DNA of 50,770 nucleotides from Nemertoderma westbladi (Eukaryota > Xenacoelomorpha > Nemertodermatida > Nemertodermatidae): contig JAUCBJ010001305.1 in assembly GCA_032718475.1 (NCBI GenBank), positions 1 to 50,770 of the forward strand. Reading direction: 5' to 3'. A program made the translations under genes and the position numbers. Below, piece after piece: positions 30,431-42,542 of the stretch. Numbering within the stretch: the stretch's first letter is position 1; the number at the start of each line of letters is the position of its first letter. Under the pieces are notes generated by a model. The model ran no database searches. It was not told the DNA's origin and saw only the letters and a program-made list of their open reading frames with translations.

Positions 30431-32485
30431 ACACCAAGGTATACATTTTTATGACTTGACTTCTTGTAGTGAAAATACAATATTAGTGTGCAACTCAGAT
30501 TTTATCTATGTTGTAGAGCGCGCTCTAATCTTCAAAACGAGCCATCAACCATTAAAATCGGTTGATGTAAACTGGATTTATAAGCAAAAGTGTGAATTTG
30601 CAAAAATGTGCCATCCTTACTGACCAATGACCATATATCCTTGATTTCCAATCACCTCTGACCACAATTATTATTAGTAATTAAAAGTTTCAATTCGATT
30701 TGTCTTTCCTGCTTTCCGTTATCTGGTTATTCAGTTATTGCATTATTAATAAATAAATGTTTTAAAATATATCTTACGAAATATGGTTAATAATTAAAAT
30801 TATTTTCTAATTTCTAAATTACGGTACCGGTAATTCTATTGTGTAAATAGTGATGGACAAAACTTTTTCGAGCTTTTATCCGAATAAAAAAGCAGCATTA
30901 CAGTATGTCTTCTAAATGAATGTATATGTGCTGTTCAAAAGAACCAAGCAGGCGCGTATCTAGGAATTCTCCATGGCAGCACGGTAAAGGTCCCACAGTT
31001 CCAGCAAATTGTAAATCAGTGCTAGTTGTTTGTCTTGCTACATTTAAAATTGTGAAGTACCATTGAAGGAATTAACAGAGTTAAAATTGTCAACACATAG
31101 GTCTAATATAATATTTTTACAAATTATTATTTTTCTAATTACATCAATAAGTATGTTATATACAAATTGTATAACAAATTACGAAATTTCCAAATATTGT
31201 GTAAAATTGCTCTCAGAAGTACAGCAGTGTATGTTGGAATCCCCATGGTAGGGTCCCGGGACCCTGGGATTCTACCAGTACTGCAGTAGGGTTCCGGGAC
31301 CCTGGGACTCTACCCTCAATACGCTAGTGGAACCAAAGGTGAAAGAAATCAGGCAAATTATAGTTTTCATCAAATTGAAAAGAGAAATATCAGGGGAATC
31401 GACTGGAATGGAGGAGGAGGAAAACGAAGAATTGCATGGCAAAGGATATTTCTTTGAGGGTGAGTCTGCATGTGTAGTGTAGGTACCGATACATAATATT
31501 AAATTCCCACTTTTGCCAAATTATTATCAACGGCCTGTTCCAAGTCATCAAATAATTTATTGTATTTTGCATTCAAACTTTATTAACTTTATTTTTATTC
31601 GAGAATATTTATATTAACTGGGTCCCTTATGACGTCATTGTTCATAATAATTTATTTATTACATGGGAAAAAAAGTAGAACTTTTTTTTCATTATTCTCG
31701 AGGCATTGTGCGGTGAAGCGTAGGGGTCACCAAGAATATTATCTTACTCAAAACATTTATATACAGTAGGCCTATATCTAATCTACAGTAAGTGCAATTT
31801 CTAACAGTTTATTTCTCCTTAAGCGGTTTATTTTATTAATAGTTAAGACTGTTAAGAAATGAACAATGTCGTATTTAAGTTTCGATCAAGGAGTAGGATA
31901 AACCATGAGGGTGAACATCTATAAAATTTAAATATGAAGTTGAAAACCCCAAAGGTGCAGTAGGCCTGCAGTGGTACGCGTACACTACACGTCCTGAAAG
32001 TAGATTGTATAAAGGAGGGTGGGTATTGGAAGCATTAGAATTGGAGAGGAAATTGTGCATGTTACTATGGTTTCTAATAGGGTTTTCATTTCGACACGAA
32101 TGCTTTGAAGCGACTAGCCAGGGCGCGTCTCTGCCTTGCATCCTTAAGTGGTAGCTAAATAAGTAGGCCTACTGGAGTTTACTGGAGTATAGTTCTGGGG
32201 GCCGGGTGGACCGCACTGGAAATAAGTCGTCAGACTTTGTTCGTAATCAATCCCTGGCCTAACGGCCGAAGAAAATTTACTCTATTTTTTAGTTTTGATA
32301 TTTTGCACATTAAATCTACCTTTTAAAAGAATATTACACGACTTTGATAAAACTACAGAATTTACATTACCGGTTACTTACAGTACAACAGTTACTACAC
32401 CTCCCAGACACACGAAGGAGCTGCCTTCCAGCAATTTTTTCCCCAGCACAATTATTGTAGGCCTATATACTATTATTACACGTTC

Positions 32486-33190
<705 letters not shown>

Positions 33191-33280
33191 AGCAGTACTG
33201 GTAAAAGGTACAGACTACCAGAATATAATATATACTACATACAGTATCCTAATAGGCCATACATTGGGTCAATCTCAAGG

Positions 33281-33300
33281 GATCTCCACACCCTCCTTCT
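33281..33300 (-). promoter_or_regulatory. Gypsy polypurine tract and start of the 3' LTR
   Basis: On the minus strand AGAAGGAGGG (33300-33291) is followed directly by TGTGGAGATCCC, the normal polypurine tract plus TG LTR start, 34 bp after the Pol stop codon. The copy in the first duplicate is at 30118-30137. The far end of this LTR could not be found. Confidence 0.6.
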
Positions 33301-33333
33301 AGCTGAGCATAGGTGACCTATGGCGCATCTAAA

Positions 33334-36300
33334 CTAAAGATAGTCTGGGGGTGGATTGTTCGCTGGCTGCGCCGTTGTGGTGGTCTAGGACCGGCATGCT
33401 GCATTGCAGCTGCATTTTTAAGAATGCTGTGCCGGCTTGTCGACAAAATTGCGACGCCACAACTCCCTATCACCCATGATATTTGCTAGATCATCCACAT
33501 CTTCAAGGCCAGTGTCCTTTAAGATGCGTAAGAAAGTCATGGGCTGTCCACCATGCTTATTCACTCCATGAGGCTGCCAAAGTACAGTACAAGATTATGC
33601 ACTGGCTGGTCCTCACGGCGAAAGCAATATCCTGCAAAGCGGAGGCGATTTTGTTCTAGTGTCAAGCTTGGGGGAACCAATGAGACACCTCCAATGTTAT
33701 AGTGTCTGGTTGGAGATGTGTGCATTGTACTTGACACAATGAACCCGGCGTAGCATTCTCGTGAATGTGCCATCAGATTTGGTGTCCTCAGCAGTTAGAG
33801 CCCAGCATGGACTCCCATAGAGGAGTACTGGAACTACTGCTGCTCTAAATAATCGGACCTTAAGTTTCCGATTAATTCTCGGTGACTTCCAAATCCTGGA
33901 AAGCCTATTCAAGGCTGCCCATGCCTTTCCCTTACGTATTCGAAGGTCCTCACCTGACTTCTGGATTCATGATCCCAGGTAACAGAAATCGTCCACATGC
34001 TCAGCTTATCTTCCTTTGAGCTTATGCTCATCCGATCAGAGACTTGCTGAGGACTTTCAAAGTTAACTGTCAAAATTTTGGTCTTTCTGGAGTTAATAAA
34101 AAGACCAACACTAGAAGCAGCATGTTCTAATGAGCTGAGGAGCCGTTGGGCTCCCTCTAGTGATTCTGAGAGTACTCCTAAGTCATCAGCAAAGTCTAGA
34201 TCAGTTAGGTACTTGGCAGGATTTCCTCGACTTCTGGAGCCAGTAGGTTGAGTTATCATCACCCCATCATCATTATGATGATCTAAGGACATGCGTAGAA
34301 CATAGTCAACCACAATTATGAACAAGAATGGTGCAAGTGTGTTTCCCTGGAGGACGCCCCATAACACTTCAAATGGTTCTGTGTCACTGTCAACAGTAGT
34401 CACAAATGTTGTCGAACCATCGTATACTGAACTGATTGCTGCAATAATTTCACCAGGAATCCCATATAATGGTGTTGTGGTGGTGGTGGGGTCGGTTGAA
34501 ACCTGGGTTTGTGGCGGTTGAGTGGGTTCCAGAGTTGGGGAGGGGTGGGGAGGTGCAGCTGAGCGTAGAAAGCGGCGGTTACGGTGATACACGTGCCCAC
34601 TCGCTAGTTTAACCTCATAATCTCTGTGGGGCCAAACCTGTACGATGGTGCCAGTACAATCCCAATGCTTAGTGTTGGGGTCTTGCAATAGTGGTTCCCA
34701 GGTAGAGACGGGGAAGGCCAAGGGTGTGCTGGTCATGGGTTGCCCGTTCAGTTGCCTTAACATCTGAGCGACGGTCAGCCACCTCGGCGATAGTACACCA
34801 CTGGGGGGCGTAGGTGGTGTGATGTGCCAGTACGAGGGAGCGTAAGGTGGCACCGAATACAATCTGCGCAGGGGACAGTCCTGTGGAGTTCGGAGTGTTC
34901 CACCATTCCAAGAGGCCCTGGTTGAATGCATCTGTTAGGAATCCAGACTTCTTAACCAGGCTCTTCATTGCTTTGACTGCCACCTCTGCGTTGCCATTGG
35001 AGGATGGGTTGTAGGGTGAGGAAGGTGAGAGGGAGACACCCCAACATTGAGCAAAGGCACGGAAGTCATGGGCATCAAATTGGGGTCCACCATCAGTGCA
35101 GAGTCGTATAGGTACTCCAGTTGCAGAGAATTCATGTGAGAGAGCCCTGGTTACTGCAGATGCTGTAGGAGGGGACCTCCACTCCGTGACACGGCCATCA
35201 AGAGAACCGGCAGGTGTAGACGGAGTAGCTACGTCCATTAACATCAAATAGGTCTGCAGAGGTGTCCTCGAATGGTCTGCTTGGTTGGTCCTCCTGGAGT
35301 TGTGGTTCACGGGGCTGGCTCGTGCATGATTCCTGGCAGAGGCCACATGAGTCCACCATGTGATGGATGTCTTCACCAATATTAGGCCAGAAAATGGCGA
35401 GGCGCACACGACGCTTTGTACGTTCAACCCCCTGGTGGGAGTTGCTGGAACACACCGGGGCGCATTCCTATGGGGACTACTAGTCTATTATCATAGAGGA
35501 CAAGGCCAGTGTCCCAGGAAAGTTTATCCCGCAGTTTCCAGTATGGGAGGAGCGCACCCATAGGTTTAATGGGGAAACCATTCTGAACTGCATGGAGGAG
35601 TTTGTGGTATTTTGGGTCCAAACTCGCAGCATCCTTGAGAGATATAATGAGGGAGTCCACCAGATGTATGGATGATAGGGATGTGGCGAGGGCGGAGACA
35701 GTGGCAGGGGAGTAGACTAGGTCCAGTTCATCTGCCAAGTCCTCTGCAGTAGGGTCTGCGACTGGGGCGCGGGCCAACGCATCCGGGATACAATGGGATT
35801 TCACAGCAGCCCATGTGGTATGGAAGGAGTAGGCCATGGTGTGCTCCTTAAGGCATTGGAGGCAAGGGTTCTCCACCTCATCCAGTGTGTGGTGATTGAG
35901 GATGGAAATGAGGGGCTGATGATCGGTAACTATATCAAAGTCTGCCAGGCCAGAGAGGAATATACGGCACTTCTGGAGTGCCCGGGTGACTGAGAGCAGC
36001 TCAAGCTCAACCATGGGACCTCTGTCTCTGAAATAAAGCGGGAACCACACTGAACTCCAGGACTCACCGTTGTCCTGCAGCAATACGTAACCGAGGCCAT
36101 TAACACGGGAGGCATCAGTTTGGAGGATAGTAGGGAGGCAGGGTTTAAAGTTTGCCAGAATAGGGATGGATATCAGGGCAGCTCTTACAGCTGCGAATGC
36201 CTCGTTGTGTATTTCCTCCCAGACAAATGCGTTTTTCTTCTGTAGGAGGGACCGGAGTGGTGCAGCTGTCAGAGCGATACAACGCGTTAATGTACCCAGT

Positions 36301-36600
36301 TGCTCAACCATGCCAAGGAATGAGCGCAGCTGGGTAATATTGTTTGGCCATGGGAAAGAGGCAATTGCTGCGAGTTTAGCAGGGTCTGCATCAATACCGG
36401 TGGCAGAAATGTTGAAACCAGCAAACTCCACGCGCTCCTGTGCAAAGGCAAACTTCCCTGGATGCAGGGTGATCCCTGACTCCCGGCAGTGGAGGAGGGT
36501 ACAGCGGATCAGGTCCACATGGGCAGATAGATTGGGTGAGAAAGCAAGGATATCATCGACAATCTTCCGGGTGTGTAGGACAGAGCCGAGAGCACTAGGG
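33334..36600 (-). pseudogene. pol: Ty3/gypsy element B: RT thumb, RNase H, integrase
   Basis: Minus strand. It starts abruptly within the RT at KIVDDILAFS (DD catalytic pair, about 36570), then RSFLGMVEQLG (thumb) and RNase H with LQTDASRVNGLGYVLLQ, ELELLSVTRAL and VTDHQPL. From 35455 in another frame comes the integrase zinc domain (HQG...WPNIGEDI...CGLCQE). The core has Asp in DLFDVNG, Asp in CTDGGPQF and Glu in NGNAEVAV, all three catalytic acids. A C-terminal WPHRDYEVKLASGHVYHRNRRFL domain and a Pro/Thr tail are cut by the LINE at 34473. The tail resumes at 33384 in frame and ends at TAG (33336-33334). There are two or more frame changes. Enzymes would copy RNA and insert cDNA; this copy cannot. 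Confidence 0.85.
33385..34473 (-). mobile_element. 5'-truncated LINE inserted in gypsy B
   Basis: Minus-strand copy of the APE-type LINE from the RT region (LYGIPGEIIAAI) to the 3' end. It is bounded by an 11-bp perfect duplication GTTGTGGTGGT (33374-33384 and 34474-34484). RT motifs GVLQGNTLAPFLF and FADD survive, but frame changes near 34015 and 33770 break the protein. The 5' truncation at a point inside the RT is typical of LINE integration. Confidence 0.9.
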
Positions 36601-38985
36601 TGCGAGAGCCACATTGTATGGTGAGCCACTTGCAGTTAGTGCTGTCCTATTGTCAGAGGAGGAAGCCAAGGTTGTAGAGGCGCAAGGCGTCAGTGAGCAG
36701 TTCTGTGTGGTGAGAAGGGTCAAACCCAGACAGGTGTTATGGGCTAGAGAGGGCTGCTCAGGTGGCATGGAATGCGTCATCATGGTGAGCGAGCCATTCC
36801 CATGGGTGGTGGTCAGTGTTGAGGCTGCATAGAGGCTCTACTAGCCGGGTGATGTCGGCTGTGGAGTTCCGAACTGTTGGGCCAGCCCTAAGAATGAGCG
36901 CAGCTCCTGGCGGTTGGATGGCACGGGAAAGTTGTGCAGATCCTCAATGATCTCAGGGTCGATGCAGAAGCGTCCCTTGCTGACAAGGTAACCGCCAAAC
37001 TTGACTTTGGGGAGGCAGAACTGTGTCTTTTTCTCGTTCAGCGAGATGTTGGCCTTTGTACAAGCTTCCAGGACAGCAGCCACATGGTTGGAGTGATCTT
37101 CCAGCGTGTCTGAGTAGATAATGATGTCTTCTACTATGCGGCCTGTTTGAGTGAGGGATATTGCGGATAGCAGTGTCAATTCTGGTGTTAAAGACGTCGG
37201 AACTTCCATGCCATCCCATTGGCATGTGGCAGTAGTGCATGCGGCCAAAGGTATGCAGCAACGAAAGTGGAGAAGCGCCAGCTGTCTACATCGAGCTCAA
37301 CTTGGTGGAAGCCTTTGAGGCCATCCAGTCCAGTGAAGTGGGCAGCTGATGTGGGGATGCTAGACACGACGTGGAAGGGGCTGGGTGCAAAGTAGGCGGG
37401 CATATTGTGGCCTTGTTTAGTTCAAGCTTGTAGACACAGTGATGCGTGCGCAGTTAGGGTCCTTCTTGCGTGTGATGACCATGGGATTGAGCCAGGTTCC
37501 AGGGTTGTTCTCATCGAGGGCCTGTTTGATGATCCCCAAGGTCAACTGGTCATCAACTTCACAGTCAAAGGCATCATGAAGGTTGACGGTGATTGGGCAG
37601 TGGGAATAGGTGGTGTTGGGACGGGAACCAGGGTGCAACTTTATGGAGAGTTGTGCCACAGCCATGACTTTACAGGTGCCAGAGAAGGGGGTTGGGAATC
37701 GCTGTTTTAGATTGGCCAGCATAGCTTCCCCGGTGGCATGTTGGACTGGGGCGGGGCTACTCTCTGGGGTTGGTGAGCGCATCAGTGCCACCTGGGGCTG
37801 GGATGGTTTGTGTCCCAAATATGTGGGCCAGGACTGAGGTATGGGCTGGACAATATCATCAGGGTGAGGCAAGCCCAGTGGGACAGTATTGACTGCCAAA
37901 GGCCGTCTAGAATTCAAATGGTGGTATGGCAACTACGGAAGTGGATGACATTGAACTACGTTGGAAGTGGATGTCGGCTGTGAAGGAGCCACAGAAGGTC
38001 CAGCCAGACCGGGATCCATTCGCCATGCAGGGTGCCTGTGGGGTGGGGGTGGATTGGCATTGTCTAGGGCCGACAGTACCCCCCAGCAGCCATGAAGTTG
38101 TTTAGGGGAATGGCAGTAAGGTTGGCCCTGGTGTCCAGCAGGAATCTCATGGAGTGTGGTGGGCCAATGGGGCCAGGGAGGTCAAGTGTGACAGTGACTG
38201 TCGCCAAGGGGTCAAACTGGACTGCAGCGAACATAGGAGCATGGTCACTCCAGGCGGAGTGGACAAAGGGGCCACTGCGTAGGATCTGTTTGCTGGGCTC
38301 ACTGTTGTCCACGTTGTGGGCCTGGGCATTGGAGTTGGTGGGGATGGGGTTCGGGGTGCCTGGGGGTAGGGAGAGGGTCACAGCATCTTTCCAGGTAGTC
38401 CAGACAGACTGGGCGCATCGGAGAGCATCTGCCAGGTTTTGGCCATCGGGGAGAAGGAGTAGATTCTCTGTGACGTCTTTGTCCCCAAACCTGGCCACGA
38501 ATTGGTCGAATAGTCGGTCGTCCATGTGGGCCTCGGCCGTGCCGAGTTCGTGGCAGTCACTTAACCGCGATATCGCATAGTCGTAGACTAGGTAAGCCTC
38601 CGGGGTTTCCTCGGGCTCCCGGCGGCAGCGGAGCAGTTTGTGGTGGTGGACGCGGATGTTGGTTCCGCCTTGGATGTGCGCATCGAGGTGGGCCACGACA
38701 GCCGTAGCGTCGGCGTTTTATGCTGCTGAGAGGGCCAGGCCCCAGATTATACCGTTGGTTGGGCGCAAAAATGGAGTGGTGAGAGCAGGGTGGGAGTTCC
38801 ACTGCTGAGACCACCGTCTCGGGGTTTGCGTTGGGATTGGTGGTGTACAGGTTGGATAGCTCGGATGAGGTCAGGTAGGCATCCCATTCGTCTCTCCAGA
38901 TTGGCCATGAGTGGCGTTCCATCTCGATGTCGAATCGTGGCAGTGTGGTGCGGAGAATAAAGGAGTGTGGGTCTTTGGGGTCCAT
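36600..38985 (-). pseudogene. Ty3/gypsy element A: Gag, protease, RT, start of RNase H
   Basis: Minus strand from ATG at 38985 (MDPKDPHSFILRTTLPRF). The Gag region runs to about 38300 over one frame change near 38690. A protease box FLLDTRANLTAIP has Arg where the conserved Gly of DTG should be. RT appears as NPMVITRKKDP, FTGLDGLKGFHQVELD, then after a frame change VEDIIIYSDTLEDH in place of the DD pair, and RSFLGLAQQFG. RNase H starts with HHTELLTDALRLYNLGF and GSRTL, then the sequence switches to element B near 36600. No 5' LTR could be found to the right of 38985. Confidence 0.8.
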
Positions 38986-39179
38986 GATTATTATAAATGT
39001 GTGGAATGATATATAGGCAACAAATTTTTTTATATGAACAGTGGTATCAAATGTACAGCAGTAGTCGGGTGTGCTGTTGAGTTAATTAATTAATTACTTA
39101 AATTAAATTAATTAATTACAGTTGCAACAGCTCATCTCCAATTTATTTAAAACATGTAAAACAGCCTTCTACAGTACCA
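38986..39179. other. Spacer with AATT repeat
   Basis: Contains TTAATTAATTAATTA runs and, at about 39103-39145, an inverted partial copy of 39577-39625 (ACAGTTGCAACAGCTCATCT against the reverse of GAGTTGAGCTGTTAATGCAA). Confidence 0.5.
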
Positions 39180-39564
39180 CCTACGCAACATTAGAACCAT
39201 CCACAGATTCTTAGACGAAAGAACTACTGTACTACAATGTTGGTGAATTCTCGAATTGTACGTCGACTGGATTACTGCAACTCCATTTATCAAGGACTCC
39301 ATGATTATCAGTTAACAAAGCTGCAACGTATTCAGAACACGGCAGCCCGTCTTATACGTCGTGTATGGAAGTTACGACCACATAACTCCGACACTGAATG
39401 ATCTTCACTGACTTCCAGTAAAGCAGCATATTATATATAAAATATCGCTAAATGACATACAAATCTTTACATGGTGAGGCTCCTGCGTATATCTGCATGT
39501 GATAGAACTGCAGTCGAATTCAAAGTATTCAATATGCGTAGTAAGTGAGACAAGGAAATTAGTC

Positions 39565-39576
39565 ATACCTCGTTAT
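39565..39576 (+). repeat. 12-bp target duplication, left
   Basis: ATACCTCGTTAT, repeated at 39818-39829, brackets the SINE. Confidence 0.8.
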
Positions 39577-39817
39577 TAAATAAATAAATTGGAGTTGAGC
39601 TGTTAATGCAACTGTAATTAATAGGCAACTAATGCAACTTAAGACTGCCTGTTCAATAGAAGTGGATTAGGTGGGATAGTGAATGTCAGGGACAAGTGGC
39701 TGAACTGGTTAGCGCTACTGATGAGGCCTGATAGGCTGAAACGTACGTATAGCGCTGGTTCAACCCCAGGTGACGCGCTTTCTCATTTTTTCCATTTCTG
39801 AACAAAACCAGAATATT
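39577..39817 (+). mobile_element. tRNA-headed SINE-like insertion
   Basis: A 241-bp insertion in the LINE reading frame with a perfect 12-bp duplication. It contains an RNA polymerase III A-box-like TGGCTGAACTGG (39698-39709) and B-box GGTTCAACCCC (39757-39767), 48 bases apart, as in tRNA-derived SINEs. The acceptor-stem pairing of a real tRNA is not convincing. The tRNA-like part lies in the right half, with an unrelated segment before it. Confidence 0.65.
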
Positions 39818-40277
39818 ATACCTCGTTATAACTGCATCACTCTAGGACGGCGAGCATTTATTAATTCAGCACCACGGCACGGTTATGGAACGAATTGCAG
39901 GAACGAATAAGGGTCCTCGACAGCCTGGAACTTTTTAAATCGAAGCTAAAGTCACACCTATTCACGCTAGCATATGGATAATTCATTCACATATTATATT
40001 TTCATTCATCATACATTATTTTACCATATCTTATCCCAAACGTACTACAGACCAGGACCAGAGCTTGTTTTAACTGAATACTTAATATTTGTTTGAACTG
40101 AACTGAATATTTTTTAAGACAATTTTTTAACCTGTTTTACCCAATTTTAGATATATACTAATTTTATTTAATGTTGTTTGATTACGTAAATTGTACGGTA
40201 ACTGTTGTTCAGCGCCTTAGAGTATTACTATGTAAATTTGGCGCCATAGAAATTAATCATATTATTATTATTATTAC

Positions 40278-41224
40278 AGTATATAATATGTAGATTAGTT
40301 AGTATGTATCGGAAATCGGAACCTATGGCAGAAGTATATTACTTGTTAATATCAGTAACAGAAGTAGTTTTCCCTATCCGACATCCCTTCTGGCAATTAG
40401 GCCGAACCGACACACCTTTTGGCTATGGGAGAGCGTTTGCCAATGAAGTGAGCTTATTTGAGGAACAGCCAATTAGAAGTACAGAAACACTCCCATAGGC
40501 TGAAACGACATCCAAATTTGAAATATGCGACCGGTACAGATGATGTACCGGTATCCCATCTCCTTGTGCAATACTTTCATTTTCGTACAATGGTAATTTG
40601 CGGCCTGATGTACTTAGCTACCCTAAACTGTACATACCGGTAGTGTAAGTATATTACGATTGTACACTGTAGTAGGAGTTTACACCTTGCAGGCGGCAAT
40701 GTCAGAGGGTAAATTCAGTGATTGTTCTTTTGTACTTGCTGTAGGCTTAAGTTAAAGTTCTGTAACCTACAGTACATGTACCGTAGAACTACAGTATTCC
40801 ATAGGCCTACACATATAAGGACCAGAGCCTGATCAAGCCTGGAGGGGGCCCCTGTGCCCATGGCTGGTACAAGTCCCTAAAAGGTGCACCCTGCCCCCAT
40901 AGCCCGGTGTACCGGTAGCCAGAGACTTACCACCCCCCTAAAAATTCACCCCCGGTTAAAATTCACTAGTGTATTTTCACCCCCCGGTTATAATTCACTA
41001 GTGTATTTTCACTAGTGTATTTATTAAATTACAGTCGCAGTTGTACACTACACTGTACAGTGTACATTCATGTACAGTGTACAATACACTGTACAGGTGT
41101 ACAGTTGTAATGGAAAGATGACAATTTGAATTAACCGTCAAAAATATATAAATTCACTGCGTCTTTCTATCATTTGAATTCCCCAGGCGGTGGTGGTGGC
41201 ACGGAATGGTTAAGTTCCGTAAAA
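40278..41224. other. Intergenic, short palindromic clusters, no gene seen
   Basis: Noncoding. Direct repeats of TTCACTAGTGTATTTTCAC at about 40960-41020, and a nest of TGTACAGTGTACA palindromes at 41042-41107. Short plus-strand frames at 40304 and 40458 show no recognisable domain. Confidence 0.45.
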
Positions 41225-42460
41225 ATGGAGCAAATTTTGGCACTTAGAAGGATAATTGAAGAGTTATCAAAAAAGAAAGACAGGCATGTGGCTGTTATCT
41301 TTGTTGACTTCTTCAAGGCCTTTGATTCAGTCTCTCGCTCACGTATGTTCAGCATACTTTCATTATATGGGATTCCTGATGAAATTATTGCAGCAATCAG
41401 ATCAGTATACGATGGGTCAACAACATTTGTGTCTACTGCTGACGGTGACACAGAACCATTTGAAGTGTTATGGGGAGTCCTTCAGGGAGACACACTTGCG
41501 CCATTCTTGTTCATAATTGGGTTGACTATGTTCTACGCATGTCCTTAGATCATCATAATGATGATGGGGTGATGGTAACTCCACCTACTGGATCCAGAAA
41601 TAGAGGAAATCCTGCCAAGTACCTAACTGATCTAGACTTTTCTGATGACTTAGGAGTACTCTCAGAATCTCTAGAGGGAGCCCAACGGCTCCTCTGCTCA
41701 TTAGAACAGGCTGCTTCTAGTGTTGGTCTTTTTATTAACTCCAAAAAGACCAACATTTTGACAGTTAACTTTGAAAGTCCCCAGTAAGTCTCTGATCGGA
41801 TGAGCATAAGCTCAAAGGATGGTATGCTCGAGCATGTGGATGTGGATGACTTCTGTTACCTAGGATCATGGATCCGGAAATCAGGTGAGGACCTTCGAAT
41901 ACGTAAGGGAAAGGCATGGGCAGCCTTGAATAGGCTTTCCAGGTCACATAGAATTAATCGGAAACTTAAGGTCCGATAATTTGGAGCAGCAGTAGTTCCA
42001 GTACTCCTCTATGGGAGTCCATGCTGGGCTCTAACTGCTGAGGACACCAAATCTCTGGATGGCACATTCACAAGAATGCTACGCCGGGTTCACTGTTTCA
42101 AGTACAATGCACAGCACACGTCTCCAACCAGGCACTATATAACAGTGGAGGTGTCTCATTGGTCCCCCCAAGCTTGACACTAGAAGAATGCCACCTCCGT
42201 TTTGCAGGACATTGCTTTCACTGTGAGGACCAGCCAGTGCATAATCTTGTGCTTTGGCGGCCTCATGGAGTGAATAAGCATGGTGGATAGCCCATGACTT
42301 TCTTGAGACGCATCTTAAAGTACACTGGCCTTGAAGATGCAGATAATCTATCAAATGTCATGGGTCATAGGGAGTTGTGGTGGCGCAATTTTGTCAACAA
42401 GCCGGCACAGCATTCTTGAAAATGCAGCTCCAATGCAGCATGCCGATCCTAGTAGTAGAA
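41225..42460 (+). mobile_element. APE-type LINE, third copy, 5'-truncated and decayed
   Basis: Matches the LINE at 26035-27256. It retains FVDFFKAFDSVSR and GVLQGDTLAPFLF, but FADD is FSDD (Ser for Ala). Shifts near 41515, a stop at 41787 and further indels near 41950 and 42110 destroy the frame. It ends GCATGCCGATCCTAGT then AGTAG. It is more diverged than the other two copies and therefore older. Confidence 0.9.
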
Positions 42461-42532
42461 GCACAATATGGTGCAGTCGCGATAAGTTGGTGAGTACTAA
42501 ACAAAGACCCAAGACTTTACTGCCCGTTCTGT

Positions 42533-42542
42533 ACAAAACAAA
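42533..42542 (+). repeat. 10-bp target duplication, left
   Basis: ACAAAACAAA, repeated exactly at 43973-43982, directly outside the foldback element. Confidence 0.85.

Larger units (their letters stand above)
39180..40277 (+). mobile_element. L2/CR1-like LINE 3' part, decayed
   Basis: Translation gives LDYCNSIYQGLHDYQLTK then LQRIQNTAARLIRR, and, beyond a later insertion, LGRRAFINSAPRLWNELQER and SLELFKSKLKSHLF. These are the classic C-terminal segments of L2/CR1-type LINE proteins. Stops and shifts interrupt it. The 3' UTR ends with GCGCCTTAGAG, GGCGCCATAGAAA and a (ATT)n tail (40258-40277), as expected for this group. It is unrelated to the APE-type LINE copies elsewhere in the window. Confidence 0.8.

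Noticed and set aside
35360-38580. Plus-strand ORFs of 60-162 codons opposite the gypsy genes
   Set aside because: The minus strand carries clear gypsy motifs; these are shadows.
39690-39775. Genuine tRNA gene
   Set aside because: A and B boxes are present, but no acceptor-stem pairing is visible and the stretch lies within a 241-bp insertion with a target duplication; SINE fits better.
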